A stretch of 64,000 nt of DNA. It comes from Corynebacterium guangdongense. GTDB lineage: Bacteria > Actinomycetota > Actinomycetes > Mycobacteriales > Mycobacteriaceae. A model generated the notes under the pieces. It did no database searches. It had not been told where the DNA came from and saw only the letters and a list, made by a program, of their open reading frames with translations. Position numbers and translations under genes: made by a program. Positions 54,401-61,469 of the stretch are shown one piece after another. Numbering within the stretch: the stretch's first letter is position 1; each line of letters opens with the position of its first letter. The DNA lies in the NCBI RefSeq assembly GCF_030408915.1, contig NZ_CP047654.1, positions 620,001 to 684,000 on the forward strand. The letters are read 5' to 3'.

Positions 54401-56047
54401 TTAGAGCGGAATGTTGCCGTGCTTGCGGGCCGGGCGGGTGACGTTCTTGTCCTTGTACAGGCGCAGGTTGCGGGCGATCAGGCCGCGGGTCTCCGAGGGG
54501 AGGATGACCGCGTCGATGAGCCCGCGCTCGGCGGCGGCGTAGGGGTTGAGCATGTGGTCCTCGTACTCGCGCTCGAAGGAGGCCTGCAGCTCGGCGACGT
54601 CGAGGCCCTTCTCCTTGGCCTGGGCCAGGTCCTTGCGGTAGATGAAGCCGACGGCGCCGGAGGCGCCCATGACGGCGATCTGGGCGGTCGGCCACGCCAG
54701 GTTGACGTCGGCGCCCAGGCCCTTGGAGCCCATCACGCAGTAGGCGCCGCCGTAGGCCTTGCGCATGGTGACGGTGATCTTCGGGACGGTGGCCTCACCG
54801 TAGGCGTAGAGGAGCTTGGCGCCGCGGCGCAGGATGCCGCCGTACTCCTGGGACGCGCCCGGCAGGAAGCCCGGGACGTCGACGAGCATGACGATCGGGA
54901 CGTTGAAGGCGTCGCAGGTGCGGATGAAGCGGGCGGCCTTCTCGGAGGAGTCGATGTCCAGGCAGCCGGCGAAGACCATCGGCTGGTTGGCGATGAAGCC
55001 GACGGACTGGCCCTCGATGCGGCCGAAGGCGATGACGACGTTCTCGGCGCGCTGGGCCTGGATCTCCATGTACTCGCCGTCGTCGGTGAGCGACTCGATG
55101 ACCTCGCGAACGTCGTAGGGCTGGGTCGGGGAGTCCGGGATGATCTCGTCGAGCTTGAGGTCGTCGGCGGTGAGGTTGTCGCCGACGGAGCCTTCCTCGG
55201 CGTCGAAGGGCTCGGCCGGGGCGTAGGTGCGGTTGTTGGAGGGCAGGTAGGCGACCAGGTCGGTGACCCAGTCGAGGGCCTCCTCGTCGGTCTCGGCGAC
55301 GTAGTGGGCGTTGCCGGCGGTGACCATGTGGGTCATCGCGCCGCCCAGCTCTTCCTGGGTGATCTCCTCGCCGGTGACGGTCTTGATCACGTCGGGGCCG
55401 GTGACGAACATCTTGGAGGTCTTGTCGACCATGACGACGAAGTCGGTCAGGGCCGGGGAGTAGGCGTTGCCGCCGGCGGAGGCGCCCATGATCACGGAGA
55501 TCTGCGGGACGACGCCGGAGGCGTTGATGTTGTGCCAGAAGGTGCGGGCGATCATGTCCAGGGAGACGGCGCCGTCCTGGATGCGGGCGCCGGCGCCCTC
55601 GTAGAGGCCGATGAGGGGGCGGCCGGTGGTCACGGCCAGCTCCATGATCTTGATCATCTTCTCGCCGTAGACCTCGCCGAGGGCGCCACCGAAGACGGTG
55701 CCGTCCTGGGAGAAGATGCAGACCTCACGGCCGTCGATGGTGCCCCAGCCGGTGACGACGCCGTCGGTGGCCGGACGCTTGGCGCCCATGTTGAAGTCGG
55801 TGGTGCGGTGGCGGGCGAGCATGTCGGTCTCGACGAAGGAGCCTTCGTCGAGGAGGTAGTCCAGACGCTCGCGTGCGGTGAGGCGGTTCTGGGAGTGGAC
55901 CTTCTCCACCGCCTTCTCGCCCATCGGGTAGGTCGCTTCGGCGCGACGCTTCTTGAGGTCGGCGATCTTGTCGGCCGTGGTCGCGGTGTCGGACATGCCG
56001 ACAGAGGCGGCGTCGGTCAGGTGCGAGGAGTCAGATGAAACCGTCAT
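54401..56047 (-). CDS. accD1: Acetyl/propionyl-CoA carboxylase beta subunit (DtsR1)
   Basis: 548 residues. Carboxyltransferase hallmarks: [51 protein letters not shown] (first oxyanion loop), [25 protein letters not shown] and [18 protein letters not shown] (second loop). It ends ARKHGNIPL. With AccBC and AccE it makes malonyl-CoA for fatty acids. ATG 56047 is chosen to match the C. glutamicum length (~543); a frame extension to 56110 reaches into the control region. Confidence 0.96.
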   Translation of the reverse strand: MTVSSDSSHLTDAASVGMSDTATTADKIADLKKRRAEATYPMGEKAVEKVHSQNRLTARERLDYLLDEGSFVETDMLARHRTTDFNMGAKRPATDGVVTGWGTIDGREVCIFSQDGTVFGGALGEVYGEKMIKIMELAVTTGRPLIGLYEGAGARIQDGAVSLDMIARTFWHNINASGVVPQISVIMGASAGGNAYSPALTDFVVMVDKTSKMFVTGPDVIKTVTGEEITQEELGGAMTHMVTAGNAHYVAETDEEALDWVTDLVAYLPSNNRTYAPAEPFDAEEGSVGDNLTADDLKLDEIIPDSPTQPYDVREVIESLTDDGEYMEIQAQRAENVVIAFGRIEGQSVGFIANQPMVFAGCLDIDSSEKAARFIRTCDAFNVPIVMLVDVPGFLPGASQEYGGILRRGAKLLYAYGEATVPKITVTMRKAYGGAYCVMGSKGLGADVNLAWPTAQIAVMGASGAVGFIYRKDLAQAKEKGLDVAELQASFEREYEDHMLNPYAAAERGLIDAVILPSETRGLIARNLRLYKDKNVTRPARKHGNIPL

Positions 56048-56112
56048 GGCTGCGTAGCGTAGAGCAAAGTGCGTTTGTTTCCACCACAAAACCTTCGTGT
56101 CGTCCATCACAA

Positions 56113-56146
56113 GTTACGTTTCCGCAGGTTACGGTACCGTAGGTTA
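56113..56146. promoter_or_regulatory. Tandem 19-bp motif in the accD1-birA control region (copies B and C)
   Basis: GTTACGTTTCCGCAGGTTA (56113-56131) and GTTACGGTACCGTAGGTTA (56128-56146) overlap by GTTA. Both match the accBC copy at 46022-46040. Copy C contains the palindrome ACGGTACCGT and abuts the likely birA -10 (TATAAAT at 56160-56166). Candidate FasR-type operator acting on both directions. Confidence 0.65.
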
Positions 56147-56199
56147 GCTACTTTGTGAATATAAATGGGCATCGCAGGCGCGGTTGTACTGTGGTCCGC

Positions 56200-56913
56200 A
56201 TGAGCTTCGAGGAACTGTACAGCCGCGTAGTCCGGGTCGACGACACCGGCTCCACCAACGCCGACCTGCTCGCCGACGACTCCGCCCCGCACGGCGCCCT
56301 CCTCATCGCCGACCACCAGACCGCCGGCCGCGGCCGCCTCGGCCGCACGTGGACCGCGCCGGCCGGCACCCAGCTGATCTTCTCCACCCTCCTCGTCGTG
56401 CCTCAGCACGACCTCGAGCGGCTCGGCACCCTCACCCTGGCCGCCGGCCTCGCCCTGACCGACGTCATCGACACCGCCACCCTCAAATGGCCCAACGACG
56501 TCCTCATCGACGGCAGGAAGCTCTGCGGCATCCTAGCCGAGGCCGCCCCCGCCGCCGACGGCTCCTACCGGGTGGTCATCGGCGTCGGCCTCAACCACCT
56601 GCTCACCCGCGAGCAGCTGCCCGTCGCCCACGCGACCTCACTCGCCCTGGAGGGCGTCGACCTGGCGCGCGCCGAACTGGAGGAGCAGCTCTTCAGCGCA
56701 CTGGCCCGGCGCCTGCGCCAGTGGCGGGACAACGACCCGGCCCTGATGGCGGACTACCGCGCGGTGTGCTCCTCCATCGGCCAGCGTGTGCGCCTGCAGG
56801 CGCCGACGGGCGACGTCCTCGGTGTCGTCGACACCGTCGCCGACGACGGGCGCATCCTCATCGACGGCGCGGCGTATTCGGCGGGCGACGTCACCCACCT
56901 CCGTCTGGCTTGA
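56200..56913 (+). CDS. birA: Biotin--[acetyl-CoA-carboxylase] ligase
   Basis: 237 residues of the monofunctional type with no DNA-binding domain. Biotin/ATP motifs: VDDTGSTNADLLAD, DHQTAGRGRLGRTW and LKWPNDVLIDGRKLCGILAE. The C-terminal SH3-like part is present. It attaches biotin to AccBC and Pyc. Divergent from accD1 across a 152-bp operator region, which fits its substrate role. Confidence 0.94.
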   Translation: MSFEELYSRVVRVDDTGSTNADLLADDSAPHGALLIADHQTAGRGRLGRTWTAPAGTQLIFSTLLVVPQHDLERLGTLTLAAGLALTDVIDTATLKWPNDVLIDGRKLCGILAEAAPAADGSYRVVIGVGLNHLLTREQLPVAHATSLALEGVDLARAELEEQLFSALARRLRQWRDNDPALMADYRAVCSSIGQRVRLQAPTGDVLGVVDTVADDGRILIDGAAYSAGDVTHLRLA

Positions 56914-56943
56914 TCTGCCTGGCCTGACGTATCCTCTGTGCCC

Positions 56944-57414
56944 ATGGGAATGATGAGCATGAGCAGGGGAGAGGTCGTCCGCGCGGACTTCAGCGCCCCC
57001 GCGCACACCCTGTTCTTCCCGTTCCTGGAACTGCTCCTCATCACCGCCCTGTGCTGGATGGCCGTCGGCTTCATGGACCAGCCCGGCTCCGCGTGGGACG
57101 TCAACCTGCGCAACGGCCTCGTCGGCCTGTGGGTGGCGCTGTCCTTCTGGCGCTTCGGGCTGCCGGTGATCCGCGCGCGCCGACGCCGCTTCATCGTCAC
57201 CAACCAGCGCGTCATCGCCCGCGCCGGCACCCTGCGCCCCCGGGTGGACTCCATCCCCTTCCACCAGATTCACTCGGTGCGCCGCCGACGCGGGGGCATC
57301 TCCATCGCCGTGTACGGCTACGACCGGCCGATCTTCTTCGGGAACGTGCCCAAGGCCAGGCGCGTCGAGCAGATGATCGGGAAATCGCTGCACCGGGTGC
57401 CCGTGCGCCAGTAA
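56944..57414 (+). CDS. PH domain-containing membrane protein (YdbS/bPH2-like)
   Basis: 156 residues. Two membrane helices (FFPFLELLLITALCWMAVG and LVGLWVALSFWRFGLPVI) are followed by a bacterial PH domain: RRRRFIVTNQRVIARAGTLRPRVDSIPFHQIHSVRRRRGG. Several in-frame ATGs near the start (56944, 56953, 56956, 56962) make the N-terminus uncertain. Between birA and the MHS transporter, matching the corynebacterial birA-PH-purK order apart from the MFS insertion. Confidence 0.8.
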   Translation: MGMMSMSRGEVVRADFSAPAHTLFFPFLELLLITALCWMAVGFMDQPGSAWDVNLRNGLVGLWVALSFWRFGLPVIRARRRRFIVTNQRVIARAGTLRPRVDSIPFHQIHSVRRRRGGISIAVYGYDRPIFFGNVPKARRVEQMIGKSLHRVPVRQ

Positions 57415-57512
57415 ACCGGATGTAACCGTCACCCCCGTGTGCGACGATGAAGGGGTACAGGGGACCCCCGCCTGCCGTCGCGGCAGCCATCCGGCCACAG
57501 GAGAATCCAGTC

Positions 57513-58859
57513 TTGACGACGACCGCCACCAGGAACCGCACCGAAGAACGTCGCGTCCTCGGAGCCACATTGATAGGCACGACGGTGGAGTGGTATGACT
57601 TCCTCATCTACGCCAACGCCGCCGCCATCATCTTCGCCGCGCAGTACTTCGGCCCGCTGGGGGAGAACAGCCCCCAGCTGGCGCAGATCCTCTCCTACGC
57701 CTCCATCGGCATCTCCTTCTTCTTCCGCCCGCTCGGCGCGATCCTCGCCGGCTGGGTCGGCGACCGCTACGGCCGCCGCATGGTCCTCATGCTCACCCTC
57801 GGGCTGATGGGCGTGGCCACCACGCTAATGGGCCTGCTGCCGACCTACAGCTCGATCGGCATCGCCGCCCCCCTCCTCCTGGTGCTGCTGCGGATCCTGC
57901 AGGGGCTCTCGGCCGGCGGGGAATGGGGTGGCGCCGCGCTCATGGCCGTCGAACACGCTCCGGCGCATCGCCGCGGACTCTTCGGCTCCTACCCCCAGCT
58001 CGGCGTCCCGCTGGGCATGCTGCTGGCCACCGGCGTCCTGCTGGGCGTCTCCTCGGCGCTCAGCGAGGAACAGTTCACCGCCTGGGGCTGGCGCGTTCCC
58101 TTCCTGGTCAGCTTCCTGCTCATCTTCATCGGCTTCTACATCCGGCGTCGGGTCGCGGAGTCCCCGGTCTTCACGCAGCTGGAGCAGACCAAGGTCCGTG
58201 CCAGCGCCCCGGTCAGCCGGCTGCTGCGGGAGCATCCCGGCGCGGTGGTGCGTGCCGCGGCGCTCTTCGTGGGCAACAACGGCGCCGGCTACATGATCGT
58301 CGGCGGCTTCATCCTCGGCTACGGCACCTCGACGCTGGGCCTGGACCGCAGCTTCATGCTGCTGATCGTCTCCGTCGGCGCCCTGTGCTACCTCTTCACC
58401 ACCCTGCTCGGGGGTTGGCTCTCGGACGTCCTCGGCCGCCGGGCCACCTACCTCATCGGTTACGCCGCGTTGTTCGTCTGGCTGATGCCGACGTTCCTGC
58501 TGCTCCAGACCGCCCAGCCGTGGCTCATGGTGCTCTCCGTCGCGGGCCTGTCCGTCGGGCTCGGCCTGACCTACGGTCCGCAGTCCGCGGCCTACTCCGA
58601 GATGTTCCCCTCCCACGTCCGCCTGTCGGGCGTGTCCATCGCCTACGCCATCGGCGCGATCCTCGGCGGGGCCTTCGCCCCGATGATCGCCCAGCTGCTG
58701 GTCGGCCGGACCGGCTGGATCGGTTCCGTCGGCGTCTACCTCATGGTCCTGGCCGCCATCTCCTTCGTCGCCGCGGTGGGGATGCGCGAGTCCCGCGGCG
58801 TGCCGCTGACCCCGGTTGAGGAGGAGGCCGCGCGGCAGGCGACGACCGTGCCGGCGTAG
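57513..58859 (+). CDS. MFS transporter, metabolite:H+ symporter (MHS) family
   Basis: 448 residues. GTTVEWYDFLIYANAAAI at helix 1 is the hallmark of the MHS family (ProP, ShiA, KgtP). GWVGDRYGRRMVLMLTL is motif A, and LRILQGLSAGGEWGGA follows helix 4. TTG 57513 is chosen because CAGGAGA lies 8-9 bp upstream; there is no ATG before helix 1. Likely imports an organic acid or similar metabolite. It interrupts the PH-protein/purK order known from C. glutamicum. Confidence 0.87.
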   Translation: MTTTATRNRTEERRVLGATLIGTTVEWYDFLIYANAAAIIFAAQYFGPLGENSPQLAQILSYASIGISFFFRPLGAILAGWVGDRYGRRMVLMLTLGLMGVATTLMGLLPTYSSIGIAAPLLLVLLRILQGLSAGGEWGGAALMAVEHAPAHRRGLFGSYPQLGVPLGMLLATGVLLGVSSALSEEQFTAWGWRVPFLVSFLLIFIGFYIRRRVAESPVFTQLEQTKVRASAPVSRLLREHPGAVVRAAALFVGNNGAGYMIVGGFILGYGTSTLGLDRSFMLLIVSVGALCYLFTTLLGGWLSDVLGRRATYLIGYAALFVWLMPTFLLLQTAQPWLMVLSVAGLSVGLGLTYGPQSAAYSEMFPSHVRLSGVSIAYAIGAILGGAFAPMIAQLLVGRTGWIGSVGVYLMVLAAISFVAAVGMRESRGVPLTPVEEEAARQATTVPA

Positions 58860-59047
58860 CTGGGCCTGCTCCGCTTGACGACGCTGCGTGTCACCACCGG
58901 GAAGAACGCGCCCGCTCAGGTTCACGACCTCGGCGGCATCGCGCGGGCGGTGAATTCCGGAAGACGGTGTGCCCGGGGCAGCCCGATCTCGTCGTGGGGG
59001 AGCCATGGCTTCCCTTGTCCCAGCGTCGCCCCGCTATAGTTTGGCCT

Positions 59048-60253
59048 GTGAATACAGCAGCAGCCCACCCCGCCCACGCGCCCGGCATGGACGTCGTCAC
59101 CGTCATCGGTGACGGTCAGCTGGCCCGCATGATGCAGACCGCCGCCATCGAACTCGGTCAGTCCATCCGCCTCCTGGCCGGCGCCGAGGACTCCTCCGCC
59201 GCGCAGGTCTGCGCGGACGTCCTGATCGGCGACTACACCGACTACGACGATCTCCTCCGCGCCGTCGAGGGCGCCTCCGCCGTCACCTTCGACCACGAGC
59301 ACGTGCCCAACGAGCACCTGCAGGCGCTCATCGACGCCGGCGTCAACGTCCAGCCCGTGCCCTCCGCCCTGGTGCACGCGCAGGACAAGCTCATCATGCG
59401 CACCAGGCTCAAGGAGATCGGCGCCCCGGTCCCGGAGTTCGCGGAAATCACCTCCGTCGACGACGCCGCACGCTTCTACGAGCTCGTCGACGGCGCCGTC
59501 TGCCTCAAGGCCCGCCGCGGCGGCTACGACGGCCACGGCGTCTGGTTCCCCAAGTCCGCCGAGGAACTCCAGGAGACCGTCACCGACCTGCTGGCCAAGG
59601 ACGTCCCGCTGATGGCCGAGCGCAAGCTCGCCTTCGACCGCGAACTCTCCGCCATGGTCGCGCGCACCCCCTCCGGCGAGGTCGCCCCCTGGCCGGTCGT
59701 GGAGTCCGTCCAGTCCGACGGGATCTGCGTTGAGACCATCGCCCCCGCGCCGGGCCTGAGCCCGCGCCTGGCCGGCCAGGCCGCCGAGGTCGCCGGACAG
59801 ATCGCCACCGAACTGGGCGTCACCGGCGACCTCGCCGTCGAGCTCTTCCAGGTCGGCGAGGAGATCTTCGTCAACGAGCTGGCCATGCGCCCGCACAACA
59901 CCGGCCACTGGACCCAGGACGGCTCGACCACCAGCCAGTTCGAGCAGCACCTGCGCGCCGTCCTCGACTACCCGCTCGGCGCCACCGACATGACCGCCCC
60001 GGTCACCGTCATGGCCAACACCCTCGGCGCCGCCACCAACCCGGAGATGCCGGTCATGGACCGCGTCCGGGGTGTGCTGCGCCGCTTCCCGCACGCCAAG
60101 ATCCACCTCTACGGCAAGGAGTACCGCGCCGGACGCAAGCTCGGCCACGTCAACGTCTCGGGCCGCGACGTGGAGGCGACGCGTCGGGAAGCGCAGTTGG
60201 CGGCCCACTACATCACCGACGCCGTCTGGGCCGACGGTTTCATCGAGAGCTAA
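59048..60253 (+). CDS. purK: N5-carboxyaminoimidazole ribonucleotide synthase
   Basis: 401 residues from GTG 59048; ATG 59087 (MDVVTVIGDGQLARMM) is an alternative, but related corynebacterial proteins carry a short leader before this motif. ATP-grasp features: VIGDGQLARMMQTAAIELGQ, CLKARRGGYDGHGVW and ELAMRPHNTGHWTQDGS. It makes N5-CAIR from AIR, ATP and bicarbonate. purE follows 12 bp later. Confidence 0.95.
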   Translation: MNTAAAHPAHAPGMDVVTVIGDGQLARMMQTAAIELGQSIRLLAGAEDSSAAQVCADVLIGDYTDYDDLLRAVEGASAVTFDHEHVPNEHLQALIDAGVNVQPVPSALVHAQDKLIMRTRLKEIGAPVPEFAEITSVDDAARFYELVDGAVCLKARRGGYDGHGVWFPKSAEELQETVTDLLAKDVPLMAERKLAFDRELSAMVARTPSGEVAPWPVVESVQSDGICVETIAPAPGLSPRLAGQAAEVAGQIATELGVTGDLAVELFQVGEEIFVNELAMRPHNTGHWTQDGSTTSQFEQHLRAVLDYPLGATDMTAPVTVMANTLGAATNPEMPVMDRVRGVLRRFPHAKIHLYGKEYRAGRKLGHVNVSGRDVEATRREAQLAAHYITDAVWADGFIES

Positions 60254-60265
60254 GGAAGACACATC

Positions 60266-60769
60266 ATGGCAGCACCACTTGTCGGGCTCATCATGGGTTC
60301 GGACTCCGACTGGGACACCGTCGAGCCGGCCGCGGAGGTCCTCGCCGAGTTCGAGATTCCCTTCGAGGTGGGCGTGGTCAGCGCGCACCGCACCCCGGAG
60401 AAGATGCTCAACTACGCCACCAGCGCCCGTGAGCGCGGCCTCAAGGTGATCATCGCCTGCGCCGGCGGCGCCGCGCACCTGCCGGGCATGGTCGCCGCGG
60501 CCACCCCGCTGCCGGTCATCGGCGTCCCGCGCGCCCTGAAGGACCTGGACGGGATGGACTCCCTGCTGTCGATCGTGCAGATGCCGGCCGGCGTGCCCGT
60601 CGCGACCGTCTCCATCGGCGGCGCGAAGAACGCGGGCCTGCTGGCCGCGCAGATCCTCGGCACCGGCGACGACGCCCTGATGCAGAAGATGGCCGACTAC
60701 CAGGCCGACCTGGCGGCGCAGGTGGAGAAGAAGGACCGCGCGCTGCGCCAGCGGCTGCTGGGGGAGTAG
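60266..60769 (+). CDS. purE: N5-carboxyaminoimidazole ribonucleotide mutase
   Basis: 167 residues. [19 protein letters not shown] carries the SDSD substrate loop, [15 protein letters not shown] the catalytic His, and [17 protein letters not shown] the conserved Gly loop. It converts N5-CAIR to CAIR after PurK. Ribosome site AAGGAAGA; terminator follows. Confidence 0.97.
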   Translation: MAAPLVGLIMGSDSDWDTVEPAAEVLAEFEIPFEVGVVSAHRTPEKMLNYATSARERGLKVIIACAGGAAHLPGMVAAATPLPVIGVPRALKDLDGMDSLLSIVQMPAGVPVATVSIGGAKNAGLLAAQILGTGDDALMQKMADYQADLAAQVEKKDRALRQRLLGE

Positions 60770-60786
60770 GTCCGGAGAGCAGAAGG

Positions 60787-60824
60787 AAGTCGCTGAACGA
60801 TTCAATGGGATTGCTCAGCGACTT
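60787..60824. terminator. Bidirectional terminator between purE and the DISARM-like remnant
   Basis: AAGTCGCTGA (60787-60796) / TCAGCGACTT (60815-60824), loop 18 nt, followed by TCGTGTTTCT on the plus strand. It also sits just past the convergent drmB remnant. Confidence 0.75.
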
Positions 60825-60832
60825 TCGTGTTT

Positions 60833-61312
60833 CTATCGGGGGCCTGCCGTCGTCGGGGTGACGGCCACGGCCGTCCGCATGTGCTCCAGCAGCTCTACTG
60901 CTCTGTCTCTGCGCAATTCCTCATGGAAGCGCTGGTTATTGAAGGAGCGGAGGCAGGCGTAGCACGACGTGTCCTCTCCGCACTCACAGTCGGAGACGCG
61001 TGCCAACGCGGCCTCAAGGACCTCGGGGAAGCGCTCCCACACCTTTCGGCTGATACCCGCGCCACCGGGAACGGTGTCGAAGAGAACCATGGTCGGCTGT
61101 CCGTTGTAAGTCGCCATGGTGCCGTTGAGATCGTCCCGGTTGATCTCGAGGATCTCCGACGCCGCCTCAATCAGCGCGTAGAGGGCGGGACGCCAATGAG
61201 CGAAGTGCTTCTGCGGATAGGTGGGCGCCGTGATGGTCGAGATGTCCGTCTGATAATTGTGACCGAGAGAGTGTCGTTCCAGCCAGCCCGGGCAGTCCCG
61301 CTGGGTGCGGGG
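60833..61312 (-). pseudogene. C-terminal remnant of a DUF1998 (DrmB) gene of a DISARM system
   Basis: Reading the minus strand in the frame of ATG 61117, the open frame extends upstream to about 61300: CPGWLERHSLGHNYQTDI, then FAHWRPALYALIEAASEILEI, then TMVLFDTVPGGAGISRKVW and the zinc-type CECGEDTSCYACLRSFNN. This is a complete DUF1998 domain (about 155 codons) lacking the long N-terminal part of DrmB. It is out of frame with the start of the gene before it. If expressed, it would need internal initiation at 61117 (MATYNGQPTMVLF). Marked as a pseudogene because the rest of the gene is gone; the left edge is good, the right edge is ±15 bp. Confidence 0.8.
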
Positions 61313-61463
61313 AGGGCTGGTCGGACTCGGCCTCGTCGTCCTTCCACTCCTTGACGCGCTGGGTGACGCGTTTGCCGTAGGACTCGCCTTTCGTCTCGTC
61401 GGTGGTCAGGTAGTGGTCGCTGATCCACTCCTCGACGTTGATGATCGAATCGTAGGTGGCCAT
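61313..61463 (-). pseudogene. N-terminal stub of a DrmMI-like adenine methyltransferase gene
   Basis: ATG 61463 with GGAGG upstream, 6 bp after the helicase stop. MATYDSIINVEEWISDHYLT and KGESYGKRVTQRVKEWKDD form the expected start of PglX/DrmMI-type class I DISARM methylases. After about residue 48-50 the frame becomes non-protein-like (stops at 61167) and DUF1998 coding begins in another frame. Catalytic methylase motifs (NPPY) are absent, so the methylase is lost. Confidence 0.7.
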
Positions 61464-61469
61464 GACGTA

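Noticed and set aside
61167..61463. A 98-residue intact small protein from ATG 61463
   Set aside because: Only the first ~48 residues resemble a protein family; the rest is the DUF1998 coding DNA read out of frame.
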